Source: Panax quinquefolius
Taxonomy: Eukaryota; Streptophyta; Magnoliopsida; Apiales; Araliaceae
Length of the DNA stretch: 64,000 nt
Reading direction: 5' to 3'
Assembly: GCA_020205615.1 (NCBI GenBank)
Contig: CM035156.1
Coordinates: 14,018,123-14,082,122 of the forward strand
In this document: one piece after another, positions 22,736 to 34,539 of the stretch
How positions within the stretch are numbered: position 1 is the first letter of the stretch
How the letters are laid out: every line of letters begins with the position of its first letter
Notes under the pieces: model-generated
Databases searched by the model: none
Seen by the model: the letters and a program-made list of their open reading frames with translations, nothing else
What the model was told of the DNA's origin: nothing
Translations under genes and position numbers: made by a program

Positions 22736-25145
22736 TCATCGGAGTTTAACAATGCCGGTCCAAATTGAGCGGATACCGATAGCTTTTCTTTTCCTCGCCT
22801 CTGCGGCGATCCTCATACCCTCCGAGTATACCTTCACGATCTCAAGATTAAGTTCGTCCAGAGTCCCCAGTATCCGCCTGAATCTGCTTCCGAGCTCTTG
22901 ATCGAGATGGGCCTCGTCCTCAAGATCCTTTATTTTGTGGCGGGAGCTTGTGACGTTTGGCCTTATGCCTTGAAGCTTCGTCTTGAGCCTTCGCCTCAAA
23001 TTTCACCAAGTTGTATGACTAAGCTTCGATTGGTCAAGAAAACTCCTCATTTTTTGCCTTGAGAGTAAGTTTTCTTCAACCAAACCAAATTGTCAAAGTC
23101 GGTCGAGTTTGTTGGGTGGCTTTACGCGACCCAACCCATCCTCGTGGCCGCAATTAATTCGTCATCGATGTCTTCAAATCCATCCTAGCCCGATCTAATT
23201 CTCGTTGAAGACCATTGATGGTATGAAAAAAAGCATCTTCACGGTGAGGCTCTCTCTCGGTCAAAGGTCGATTTCAACATATTTATCTCTTGTCTCATGA
23301 AATCTTCCTCGGCCTCTCCATTTATGTGTCTCGGACGCAGTCGTCCGAAGACAGCATTAGCCTACATATTTTCAAAATATTCAATTCAAATGTCCAAATA
23401 TTCAAAGGAAAAAACAGAGATATAAAGGAAGAAGAGATTGTTATTTACCTTAGCGAATAACTCATCCCTCGTCGAGAAGATTTCCGTCAGATGATCACCG
23501 AACCGGTGGTCGTCGATGTTCCGAACGAAAGCTCAAGAAGAGGTCAAAGGAAAGTTAAGGCGTTGAACTCAGGCCATTGTGGGAGATCCCATAACCTCGG
23601 CATGGTAACTTCGACTGAAGGACCGGGTCGTTCGGGAGAGGGTCTCGGCCTTTCAGGAGAGAGAGTGGGTTGTTCGGGAGGTGTAGGGTCTGCATGTATG
23701 GTTTCAGTTATGGGAGATTTGTTTGGGGTGGGTCCTTTGGGTGTTGAAGCGAAGCGGAACTCGGATGGCTATCAGTGTGCGCTTCTCTTCCTAGATAACA
23801 TCGGAATCCTTTCGTCACGTCACCCGTCCCTCTCTTGAATCAGATTTCTGAGAGCACGAAAGGTGGGATAATGAAAAGACCGAGGAACCCCGAGCTCTTC
23901 TTGACGATTAGAGGGGTTATTTTTGTTTTAATTTTTGATCCTAAGTATATTTCTTGATCGGACGATCAAGTAAACCGCTTTGGTCGAGGAATGGTTCTGG
24001 GGTTGGTTCTATTTACGGTGTGGATTCGGAGGGGTGACAAGAGGGGTGACACAGGGTTTCTGGTAGCTCTCCTCTTTCGTCGAGGGTGAAGGTCTCTTCC
24101 GGTATGAGAACCTCTTGACCTCTCTTCTTCCATTTGAAATTCATCCGTATGAATTTACGTGTTGAATTCGACTTGGGAGTAGCTTGGTTGGTATAGCCTC
24201 AATTGATTCCGAAGACTTCCCGGATTAAAAATCTTGAACTCCTTTATTTCTAAGGAGCTCATTGCGATCAAAGATACTTGCATAAATCAAACAATTCTAT
24301 GTTAAAATTATATATCATAAAATATTTTCAAAAAATATATATATGAAATAAGTTTGGTACTTACACTTATGGTCATATAACCATGCACGCTTGAGAGAAG
24401 TCCAGATTTCCACTCTTCCTTCTGGAAGTTGTCGAATAGTTCCATCATTTCCACTTCCGTTCTTCGAAACGTCTCCGAAGTCGTGAGATATCTTTTCGTC
24501 GATTGCCCGGATTAAGTAAAGAAATCTCAAGGCCTTTGACGAAGAACCATTTCTCGTGTCATCCCCTTATTGCTCGAAGGGGTGTTCACCAAATGACGCT
24601 CTGTCGAATTTTTCTCGGACTTGGAGAATGCTTCTTAAGGTCCTCGAACCCTTCTCCTGGATTGTACTTATTTTGTAGGCGATAAAGAAGAAGTCGGGGA
24701 GGGCTCGGCGCCCAATTCATGGCGTAGGCCCACGAAGGCGAATGTGAATGTAGGAGTTTGGCACCAATTGAAAAAACCCACACCCGAAACCCAAAGTAGG
24801 GTCACTATAAAGATGTGTAGGGGAAACGAACCCCTTCTCCAAGAAGTCACCGGACTACGGTCCATCCTTGATAGTTGATACGTCTTTTCACCGATGGGGT
24901 ACCACGATCGCGATGGTATCCTAATGTGGGCCTAGATCGAACCCTCTTTAGTTCAAATTTCGAGTTATGATAGAAGGAGTGTTGGCGTGCGAGAATCGCT
25001 CCCACTCTATAGTATTCGTAGGGGGGTTTTGAGTTTTCGATTGGGATTCGTGGTCAAGTCCCCCATGAGGATTGGGGTTTGGTGGGACCACCGTGATTGG
25101 TGTTATGAGTATGGGGAACTCTGTTGAGGGGTTGTGGGAAGCCAT
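22736..25145 (-). pseudogene. Antisense spliced gene of element A (putative gypsy-type transposon protein), decayed
   Basis: A gene opposite to gag-pol between integrase and 3' LTR. A start ATG at 25,143-25,145 opens MASHNPSTEFPIL. Remains of the domain common to plant 'putative gypsy type transposon' proteins follow (TLLWVSGVGFFNWCQ, about 24,750-24,800). The C-terminal end (about 22,740-23,000) is charged and helical (KIKDLEDEAHLDQELGS; IVKVYSEGMRIAAEARKRK). Two canonical introns are seen: 24,277-24,364 (donor GTAAGT) and 23,362-23,448 (donor GTAAAT, acceptor TAG). Both match positions in element B. Stops and frameshifts between exons' conserved pieces mark it as dead. The biological role of the protein is unknown. 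Confidence 0.72.
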
Positions 25146-25505
25146 TTGTGACGATTTGCAGAGAAAAGATCGAGAAAGTTTAGAGGCGCTCGAATTTTAA
25201 ATGAGCAGTAAAAGCCAAATTTGGTAAAGTTATCCTTTTATATTGATTTTACCACGGTGTTCAAGGCGGTACATTAAATGCTAGTAATAATTTGGAATTT
25301 GAATGGGAAGCGTCCGGGTTTGGTCCAGGATATTTAATGGATAGGGCCTTTCGATTTGGGCCTTTGATTTCCTTTCGTCTCATTTAAATGAGCAATAAAT
25401 GGGTACGTTTTAATTACTTCTTATTATTATTGATTCTCGGTAAAATATCATGGATTATTTATAGTTTTCTATTAAACATCCTGCTCAACAAAAAACTAGG
25501 GGCGA
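25146..25505 (+). other. Element A sequence between antisense gene and 3' LTR, with polypurine tract
   Basis: 360 bp without coding content. It is the probable promoter and leader region of the antisense gene, and it matches 37,005-37,437 in element B in the phrases TGGGAAGCGTCCGG and TTTATAGTTTT. The last bases, AAAAAACTAGGGGCGA, are the likely polypurine tract in front of the LTR. Confidence 0.6.
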
Positions 25506-26178
25506 TGTTGGGTGCGATATTTTTCTCTCATTAGGTAGGGTGTATTGAGCTTACTTTTTTTAATTAATCTATTGGGCCTTTATTAGTGAACCATGGAAGT
25601 CTTTAAGCCCGTTATCTTATTATTTCATTCGACTTATAAAGACCTGATTGGTCCAGGTGGGTCGATCCTTTGGACATTTTAATATCTATTATTTTGACTT
25701 TGATGATGATGAAAAAGCATGACGGTTGACTAGAGAACTCCGCCATGCATTAATGTGGATGGGATCATAACCCAAAACTGACGGTGGAAGCGAAATGACC
25801 AAAAGCGATGGATAAACTAAATGCGATCGGCGGAACCCATCGATCAAAGGGGGTGTGTCGGTAGTAGTGGGGTGGCACAATAATCCGTGCAAAGCGAAAG
25901 ATAACTTAAATGAGAAGTCTTCACAAAGAAGATGACGTTCTCACACTTCTTCATTCGTAATCATCATAAAAGCGGAGAATTATTATTATCTCTCTCTCAA
26001 TACACTGGCGATATAGCCTCCATATCGATAAACCTCATGAACACATTTATCGACTCTCACGCGAAATTTATCCTCACGCGAACCGTAAATCGAAGCTTGT
26101 GGTGTTCTTTGTGTTTCTGATCATATGATCGGGACGTCTTACGTGATTGGGACGCTACGGAAGATCTTGGCGTTAACA
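25506..26178 (+). repeat. 3' LTR of element A
   Basis: 673 bp, starting TGTTGGGTGCGATATTT and ending GGCGTTAACA, followed at 26,179-26,183 by CATCC. It shares its full length with the 5' LTR at 2,958 and differs by many substitutions and short indels. Confidence 0.92.
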
Positions 26179-26183
26179 CATCC

Positions 26184-26925
26184 TATTACTTTCTTATCAA
26201 AAATTCTATGCGCACATAAAAATTGGATAGGGATATATGTCTATATTTTTTTATTAATTTTTGTTTTATAATAATGAAACATAAGAAGTTTAAATGACGT
26301 GTACAACACACGGCTTATTTTAGGGACCAGTGTCAGCGCATGCAATAGAACTCTCTGGACACATGACATGTAACCAAAGACATTGAGCATCCATCCATAT
26401 AATGGTGAGTAAAAAGTATCAATCCTTCTGCGGTGACAGGGGTGGGGCGACTAGCGACCGGGGGAATTTTAATTTTAATTTATTTTTATAATTCTTAAAT
26501 AATTTATAATATTTATTAAAATTAAATTTTTTATAAAATTAATATCATTTAGACACATATAAAAAATAAGATTATATTTAAATAATACCTAAATCACTTA
26601 GTTATGTAAAAATTTTAATTCTAATAAATATTATAAATTGTTTAAAAATCATAAAGAAAAATTTCTAATCGCTAGACCAGTCAGCAACCCTCAGTTTCTC
26701 TAGAATTAACATATATATATATATATTCTAATGTCAAGGTCTGGATCGAGTAGACATATATCGGACAATTTTTAATTAGTGGACCCAAAATTGTCACCAA
26801 ATTTACAAGAAGACGTACGCATGCCATGATCCCCAACTCCCCCCTATAATATCTCTCTCCCAATAATAAGGTATGTCATGGTCATGAATGGTTTGTTTTG
26901 GATTTTGAACTCCAATTCTTTTAAT
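26184..26925. other. AT-rich spacer between elements A and B
   Basis: About 740 bp with no gene recognised. It contains a fold-back region (separate entry) and a short (AT)n tract near 26,708. It ends at the CTATA target duplication of element B (26,926-26,930). Confidence 0.65.
26437..26695. mobile_element. MITE-like fold-back element
   Basis: The left arm (GGCGACTAGCGACC, then TAATTTATAATATTTATTAA) is repeated in inverted order on the right (TCTAATCGCTAGACCAGTCA and AATAAATATTATAAATTGTT). The arms are about 100 bp and imperfect, with an AT-rich centre. There is no coding content. Superfamily and exact ends were not determined. Confidence 0.5.
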
Positions 26926-26930
26926 CTATA

Positions 26931-27580
26931 TGTTGGGTCATGATATTTTTTCTATTGGTAGAATAATTCCAAACCATTTATTTAACTAATTTATTGGCCT
27001 TTTATTATCGAACCTCGAAAGTCATTGAAACTAATTATCATATTGTTTCCATTGACTCTATAAAATTGGGTGGGTTCATTAGACTAACCCATTAGATCTT
27101 TTTAATATCTATTACTTTTTGACTTTGATGATGAAAAGCATGACAATGATTGGTAGAGACCTGCCATGCATTAATATGGATGGGATTATAAATAGTAAAT
27201 GACTACAAACAATGACGACTAGTAGATAGATAGATCACGATCAATGAGAATCCATCGATCGGTCGGTGTGTCGATTAGTAGTAGGTGGCACGATGGAAAC
27301 CAAAAGAGAAAGTATAACCTATCAACCAAGTCTTCACAACAGTGCGTTCACATTCATATTCACACACACACACACAACTCGAGAATATCTATCTCTCTCA
27401 ATACACTGTAGACATTACATCCTCCATCATTAACCTTATGAACACCGACATCGACTCTCACGCCGAAGTTATCCCCAACTCAGTCCAAAAAGTCAAGCTT
27501 TTGGTGTATTATCGTGGTTCTTGTCTTGAGATCGGGACGTCTTACGTGATTGGGGCGTGGCGAAAGATCTGGCGTTAACA
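26931..27580 (+). repeat. 5' LTR of element B
   Basis: 650 bp, TGTTGGGTCATGATATT to GGCGTTAACA. It matches 37,438-38,090 and, more distantly, both LTRs of element A. It is followed by TCAAGCTGAAGGAGGG, the position of the primer-binding site. Confidence 0.9.
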
Positions 27581-27639
27581 TCAAGCTGAAGGAGGGCGAG
27601 TTCTAGTGTCATTGAAATTTTCAATCACAATCGTTTAAC

Positions 27640-29460
27640 CTACTTGGAAGATGGTGAGGAGTAGAGATGAGTGCGCCGGGAAGCGCGCGGCGATGGTCAT
27701 TAGCACGTGCCACCGCCTCGTGTTTGATAGAGCGATCGTCTGGTCCTTCTAAAAGTGCTCACGAGCACTGCCTCTAAACATACTCGGGTGATCTCCGTCC
27801 AGAAGATCCACGGTGGAGCAGACGGAGGTTGGTCTTTGATCTTCGATAAAGGGCATGATCGTGGTCTGGGCGCAGCGAGAGGCTCTCACCGACTAGGACT
27901 CATCGCCAAAGTGGTCGAGAGGACAGAGTCGCCAAGTCACGAAGATGGCGAGCGAAGCGAGATAAAGCCTTGGAGGTCCTCATTAAAAGCGGAGGAAGAT
28001 ATAACCGAGCAGATGCTTGGTGGCGGAGTTAAGGGGACGAAGCATCTAGCCATGTTCATCCGAAAAGACGAGTAAGCATAAGGAGATGCCACTACGAGAG
28101 GGAAAGAGCCGAGCATTCCATGCATGTGTCTAGAGATCGTTCTCACGGTAGAAGGAGATCGAGGAGCAGAACTCCCGTGACCTCGAAGAAGGCACTGGTG
28201 GTCGTTGGTTCTCATCATCGAGACGACGACAGGCGAAAGAGAAAGTCGAGGGAGATCGTGCCAGAAACTAGAAGAAGAGAGCATCAGCGTGACCATTCTC
28301 ATCATGAGGATAAAATTGTACACCGGAGTAGATCCAGAAGCCCAACAAAGGCAGTGGGGTCGCAGACGGAGAGGTCGATCCACTCATGTATGTAATGTCA
28401 TTCAGAAAAAGAGGTCTCCTCATGACCAAGGTGTTGATTTCTTAGTGAAGGAGCCGAAAGAGCTCCTAAGCGATTAATTTGAGGTTCAACAGAGAAGGAC
28501 ACGCCGGAAAGAAGGCATCACCTTTTTTTTCCTCGGATATTCTTAAGGAGAAGCGCAGATATCACCAAGAAGTTGCCTCGCATGGAGAGTTACAATGGGT
28601 CCGGGATCCTTTACGACCATACCAAAGCGTTCGGTACCAATGATGGATTATTATGATTTCATCGATGCGGCCAAATGTCACACATTTGTTACGACGATCG
28701 AGGAAAGATGTGAGGCGATGATGATGGGGACCTTGCCGCCGATTCAATTTCCTCTTGGGCGAAGCCTTTGTGATAAGTTTCATGCCCGCTTTGGGAGCAA
28801 ATCAAGGAGAGGGAAGCCCACCGGTTCATTAAAGATAGTCCGATAGGTTCACCAACGAGTCCTCGGGTCAATATGTGAAGAGGTTCGGAGAAAGCGGTTG
28901 GTCGTGTGTCCGACCTCAATGATCTCTAGCCGTAGGTTTGTTTCGAATGGGCTAGATCTGGTAAAGTCCGGAAGTTGGTGAAGAAGTTGATGTTCCACCA
29001 TCCAAGAGCTGGCGTAAACTTTTGACAAAGCGTAAGATATATTATTGTAGAGGAGGCTATGAATAGCACAAACGTCCTTCTTCTAACCGCTTAAAGGATG
29101 CGGATGCTCCTAAGCGTATGGCGATCGAGAAAAAGGGGAGGATATAATGATCGGCCAGAGGCGCTTCAAGAAGTTCAATAACTCACATGACGAGCAGGGG
29201 AGTAGTCGTCCACCAAGGTCACTTTCGAAGGTGAATAAGGTTTACACCAAGTCGAACACGGATAAGTCGGTGATTTTGGACCGGATCGAGAACCAACCAT
29301 TCTATGAGCCGCCTCGTGACCACATCAAGTCGGGGTAGGCAATACAAAAAAATATTGTGGCTACCATCAAGTCAGCCGGTCACGATACTAATGAATGTTG
29401 CAATTTGAAAGATTTCGTAGAGGAAGATTCAAAACGGTTTCTTTGGTTCAAGACGTGGTA
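27640..29460 (+). pseudogene. gag region of element B, frame-broken
   Basis: Same architecture as gag of element A. The Arg/Ser-rich N-terminal part is well kept (RDRSHGRRRSRSRTPVTSKK, about 28,126-28,185, then RRKRKSREI). The capsid core carries KLPRMESYNGSG (about 28,572-28,605) and DKFHARFGSKS (about 28,770-28,800). The knuckle region at about 29,350-29,400 reads KYCGYHQ, and after a one-base shift GHDTNECCN. There are more frame changes than in element A. It packages RNA in functional relatives; this copy is dead. Confidence 0.82.
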
Positions 29461-29559
29461 GGGAGGATCAACAAGGTCGAGAAAATGTCGATCGCACGTC
29501 TTTACTGCTCAAACGGTCTACCCTTACCAAAGTATTCCAATACCACCTCCAAAGGCACG

Positions 29560-30500
29560 TCGTTGATGTAATAACCCATGGACGGACGGGAGGAAGTTGG
29601 TAGGGAAAAGAGGAGAGGATATCCGGATTCGATCATGTCCGTGGCGCCGTGCTCCTCGAAGTCCGGCTGCACCTTTTCCGTGGATCTATTATTTCTTTCA
29701 CCGATGCGATTATCTTTCGAGCCTATCGAGCCAAGATGTGAGGGCGTTGGTGATCACAAATGTGGTGGGTTCTAGAGATGTGAAGCGCATGATGATGACA
29801 ACGGGTCTTCAGAGACATTTTATATGCCCATGCTTATCAGAGGATGAATCTTGATGGGCGGAAGATGGAGGTCGGGCAGGAGGCTCCTTTATATAGCTTT
29901 AGCAACGATCCGGTCAGAGTTACAGGCATCATCGAGCTCCCAGTAATCTTCGGCACAGCTCCTCAACAGGTAGAAATAATATGTAAATTTTATGTTGTGC
30001 ATGTAGATTCTACTACAACGCCATATTGGGAAGGCTTACACCGACAAATTCTCCAAGCCAGAAACTTCCATCCTCACTTCAAAATCAAGTTCCCACGACA
30101 CATGGAGTCGAAGAAGTGGCAGGGGACTTAGATCTGGCCCGACGATGTTATAGAAATGCGGTTATTTCTTCCGGAGTGGGGGTCAGCAAACAGAAGCAAA
30201 CCATGGCAATTGAGATCGAGCCCTTCACTGAAAGCAGCTCGGAGCCATTGGTAATTCCTACAGGAGAGACGGAAGAGATCGAGCTAGTCTTTGGAAAGCC
30301 AGAAAAGACAGTGAAGATTGGTTCGGGTCTCCCAGAACCTCTTCGAACAAACCTCATGGAGCTTCTTCGTTGCTATGTGGACATTTTTGCATGGGAACCA
30401 CAGGACATGCCTGGAGTTAGTCGAAAGATAGCTGAGCACAGACTAGATGTAGATCCCTCGAAGAAGCTAGTTCGGCAGAAAAGGCGGATCTTTGCACCAG
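29560..30500 (+). pseudogene. Protease and protease-RT connector of element B
   Basis: The protease region is recognisable by GSRDVKRMMM (about 29,770-29,800) and GQEAPLYSFSNDPVRV (about 29,875-29,920). The active-site segment, which in element A reads DNGSSVD, is shifted out of frame here, so catalysis would be lost. The connector at 30,085-30,508 is a clean open frame containing DLDLARRCYRNAVISSGVG and MELLRCYVDIFAWEPQDMPG. It ends in a frameshift where RT begins. Confidence 0.82.
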
Positions 30501-32256
30501 TGCGATGAAGATCATTGATGAGCAGATTGCGCTAAGTCATTAATTACTTGACTTCATCTATGAAATTGATTACCCGAATGGATGGCGAATGTGGTGTTGG
30601 TGCGTATGAGAATAGAAAATGACGGGTTTGCATCGACTACACCAACTTCGAATAAAGCTTGTCCAGAAGGACTTTTATCCTTTACCCCATATCGACCAAA
30701 TTTCATCGATGCCACTTCGGGGTATGCATTACTAAGCTTTATGGATGTTTTTTTAGGTTATCACCAAATATCCATGTGCAAGAAGGACATTCCGAAGACA
30801 ACATTCATTACACACTGTTCGGTGTACGCCTATAAGAAGATGACCTTTGGCCTTATAAATGCTGGAGCCACTTACCAGAGAATGATGAACTTCGTTTTCA
30901 ACAGGCAACTAGGGAGAAACATGGAGGTTTATGTAGATGACATGATCGTGAAGAGCATGCAGGTTTAGAAGCATTTGGACGATCTGGAGGAATGCTTCCA
31001 GACTGTCCGTCATCATCAGCTGAGGCTCAATCCGGCCAAATGCACTTTCAGCCTCGGTGCAGGAAAGTTTCTGGGATATCTGGTCAGTCAGAGGGGCATC
31101 GAGGCCAACCCGGAGAAGATCCAGCCATTCTTGACATGAAGACTCTCGATCTTTCAAAGACGCCCAACGTCCCGATCGGTAGGATTGCGGCTTTAAGGAA
31201 GTTCGTCATGCAAATCTGCGGAGAGTGCCTTGCTTTCTTTGATACACTAAAAGGACCAAGAATGCAAAGACGTTCCAAAGTGGATTTGGAGAATCGAAGA
31301 CGCCTTTCAGGGCATAAAGACATATCTATCTTCGACTCCTTTATTGGTGAAACCTGCTCCGGCCGAGACCTTGTATTTATATCTGGCAGCTAGTTCGTTG
31401 GCAGTAGGAGCTGTTCTAGTTCGGGAAGCGGGAGAAAACAACATCCGATCTACTATGTCGGGCCACGTCCCAAGAGATGCAAACCAGTACCCAAATATTG
31501 AGAAATTTGCCTTTGCTTTAATAATTGCTAGTCGGAAGCTTGGCAATATTTTCAAGGTCGACTCTCGGTCGCTTTCACGGACCACCTTTGAAGAAGGTGA
31601 TGGGCAAGCCGAGGTTTCGTGGAGACTAAGAAGATGGACTATGGAGTTGTCCCAATTTTTCATTGAATATCATCTCCGAACCTATCATCAAAGGTCGCCT
31701 GGCCAATTTTATGGTGGAGTGCTCGTTCACCGGCAGATGCTTAACTACCGTAAGTCGAGATGTCCGATCGGCGATTCTGATTCTTCAAAGAGGTCGAATG
31801 CTTGGACGTCAGATGCGAGATGGATCCTCTGAATGATCGTTAGTGGGGGCGAAATTATCTTGACAAGTCCGGAGGGATTCAAAGTCGCAACAGACCATCG
31901 ATTTGGGTTTAAAGCAACAAACAACGAGGCCGTATGAAGCGAGTGTTAGCGAGAGTTCGACCGGCGAAGAGTCTAGAGGTCCGAAAAGTTAATCATTTAC
32001 AAAGACTCTCGGTTGGTCGTCAAACAACTGCTCGGGAGATTATGAAGCTCGTGGGACCGGGATGATCAAGATCTCGCGTAATTGAAAGACCGACTTCAGA
32101 TGCCGTTTCTTATGAGTTTTCGTGGCATAGAGCGTAACAACAATTCCATTGCCGATGCACTGTCGAAGTTGGCCACTACGGATGCAGATGTTTTCAATGG
32201 ATCGGTTTATTTAGAAATTTTGCAAAGATATTCGAGTATCCAAAGATGAAGCGATA
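30501..32256 (+). pseudogene. Reverse transcriptase, RNase H and second RNase H-like domain of element B, frame-broken
   Basis: RT is visible as GYALLSFMDVFLGYHQISMC (about 30,721-30,780), MTFGLINAGATYQRMMNFVF and the catalytic YVDD at 30,930-30,941. A stop follows at KSMQV (30,968). The first RNase H contains LYLYLAASSLAVGAVLVREA (about 31,371-31,430) and PNIEKFAFALIIASRKLGN (about 31,490-31,545). The second RNase H-like domain starts near 31,810 and ends with ADALSKLATTDADV (about 32,150-32,195). It is the same arrangement as element A, supporting a Tat placement. Confidence 0.86.
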
Positions 32257-33480
32257 ATGTGTATCGAACGATCTAACTGCTGGATGGCCCCCTATATTGA
32301 ATATCTGGCAGATGGCGTCCTTCCTTCGGATCGGATGCTGGCAAAGAAGATCAAGTACAAGAGTGTCAACTTCGTTCTTATTGATGGAGATCTTTATCGA
32401 AGGGCATTTTCGTCACCACTGTTGAAGTGTCTGGCTCCGTCTGAAGCTGAGTATGCCCTTCGGGAGGTTCATGAAGGCATCTCATACGATCATACGGTCG
32501 CTAAGTCATTGGCATACAAAGTTCTTCTAAAGGGTACTATCGCCAACGATCTTCAAGGAAGCTACTGAGTATGTGAAGAAGTGTGAAAAGTGTCAGCTCA
32601 ACAGTCCGATCCCACATCAGCCACCAGAAGAGCTATACTCGATTCTATCTCCTATACCCTTTGTTGTCTGGGGGGTTGATATACTGGGTCCATTGCCGAA
32701 AGTTAAAGGGCAGGTCAGTTTTGTTATAGTTGCCATTGATTATATGACCAAGTGGGTAGAAGCGAAACCACTACGACTGATAACAGAGCAGGAATGTTTA
32801 AAGTTCATGAAAGAGTCCGTAATATTTCGCTTCGGAATTCCCAAAGTGGTGATATTAGACAATGAGCGCCAGTTCGTGGGATCAAAATTTGAAGGATTTT
32901 TACAGGAGCTAAGGGTTCAACATAAGAAGACTTCGGTGGCTCATCCACAATCAAATGGACAAGTCGAGGTGACCAACAGGACGCTGCTGAACGGGATCAA
33001 ACGCAGACTGGATGAAGCTAAAGGAAGATGGCCAGAGGAACTGCTCAGTGTGTTGTGGGCTTACCGGACTACACCGAGGACTACCATAGGGGATTCACCT
33101 TTTAGATTGGCCTATGGTACTGATGCCTTAGTCCCAGTCGAAATTGGATCCCCAAGTCTTCGGGTCAGTCAATTTAAAGAGATCTACAATGACGAAGGAC
33201 TGAAGGCCAACTTGGATCTGCTAGAAGAAGTTAGAGAGGTAGCTTTGCTCAAATTGGCTGCTTATCAATGAAGAGTAGCTAAGCATTACAACAAAGGGGT
33301 TAAACTTCGCAGATTCAGTAGAGACTTCGTCCTCAAAGAAGCCAAGCGCCTCACGCCTCAAAACACGGAAAGTTAATCTTTGAATCGGAAGGGCCGTATG
33401 AGGTGATCAAGTACCAAAGCCGTGGACTTATCGTTTAAAAGCATTAGATGGATCCGAGATCAAGAACACTTGGCACGCAG
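32257..33480 (+). pseudogene. Integrase of element B, core nearly intact
   Basis: A frameshift near 32,560 interrupts the zinc-binding domain (HEGISYDH, then CEKCQ). From 32,573 to 33,271 the frame is open and includes WGVDILGPLPKVKGQ (first Asp), ILDNERQFVGSKF (second Asp; the residue after DN is Glu where element A has Gly) and HPQSNGQVEVTNRT (Glu). These are followed by LSVLWAYRTTPRTT and the start of the C-terminal domain. An early stop at 33,269-33,271 and further frameshifts break the C-terminal part, which still shows GSEIKNTWHA near 33,450. The reaction would be strand transfer of cDNA into the genome. Confidence 0.9.
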
Positions 33481-33569
33481 TGGCTTCAAAATATTTCCAA
33501 AGGAGATCAATTCGGTTTACCAAGAAGTCTCAGATACGATTGTTCACCATCTATAAAAGTTCACTTTTT

Positions 33570-34100
33570 TCACAACCGATCCTCTTCTTATTTGTCCTAA
33601 GTTCACAATGGTGTAAGGAGGTATGGTCGGACTCACCGCCATTCGATGGTAGCTTTATCTATTTGTTGCCAAATGTGGTAGACAAATCCTATGTTCCTTT
33701 ATATTGCTTTTACCGAGGGCGGTAAATCAATAGTCACCAAGTAAGGAGGATGGGGTGGACTCACCGACCATTCGATGGTAGCCTCTTCTAAGCAGAGTGT
33801 CCTTATGGTTTTGTTATACCTGCGTGGTAGACAAATTCCATGATCCTCTTAATTTTGATTTACCGCGAGTGGTAAACAAAATGCACCGGAGTAAGGAGGT
33901 ATGGTTTGACTTGTCGGCCATTCGATGGCGACCTTATTATCAAGAATGTCCTTATGAATTTGTGACCTCGTGTGGTAGACAAATTCCATGGTCCTTATAT
34001 CTTGTTCTCTATAATTGTTTCACCCCGAGTGGTAAACAAAATTTCGATGGTGCAAAGAGGATCACCAATTCATCCGACACACGGCCGATTTCACACTTCT
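33570..34100 (+). repeat. Diverged tandem array after the integrase of element B
   Basis: Three to four degenerate units, recognisable by GTAAGGAGG followed by CATTCGATGG at about 33,613, 33,741 and 33,891, and a last partial unit near 34,040. It occupies the same place as the 127-bp array of element A. Spacing is 128 and 150 bp, and the units are far less alike than in element A. The following 34,100-34,540 shows no gene. Confidence 0.8.
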
Positions 34101-34539
34101 AAACGATAAGTATACATTACTTTATTTTATTCAAGTGTTGAGTTCATTCATTCAATTCGATTCACGATTCTATCCGTTAAATTCAGCCACTTCATTTCAT
34201 AAAAAACGCATCATATATGTCTTATCCGATTCATGCCCTGAAGTTAAGTCCATACAGATTAATCAATACCAATTATCGACAAGAAACGAAAAGCATTATC
34301 GCAGTAAGTCATGACATAGAAAAAGTGAAATTTCATCAAGAGGGTATCGATCTATTCATTCATATTGACAAACACATTGAGCAAAAACAGAAAAATCCGA
34401 ACGATCTCAAAAACATAGGAATCATAACAAAAGGTCCTTAAACCAAAGTTTTAAATAAAATCCTTCAACAACTCACAAAAATAGATAATTTCCACAGCCT
34501 TAAAAAGTCAGAATAAAATAGTAACATTGTCAAACATTG

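Larger units (their letters stand above)
2958..26178 (+). mobile_element. Element A: Ty3/gypsy Tat-lineage LTR retrotransposon, interrupted by element N
   Basis: Both ends are defined by direct LTRs starting TGTTGGGT and ending GGCGTTAACA, flanked by a perfect 5-bp duplication CATCC (2,953-2,957 and 26,179-26,183). Without the nested insertion and its duplication the element is about 10.9 kb. Internal order is gag with a CxxHx4Hx4C knuckle, protease, RT, RNase H, a second RNase H-like domain, integrase, a tandem array, an antisense spliced gene, a polypurine tract and the LTR. The second RNase H and the antisense gene point to the Tat lineage. All coding frames carry stops or frameshifts, so the copy cannot encode its own proteins. 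Element B (26,931-38,090) belongs to the same family. Confidence 0.9.
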
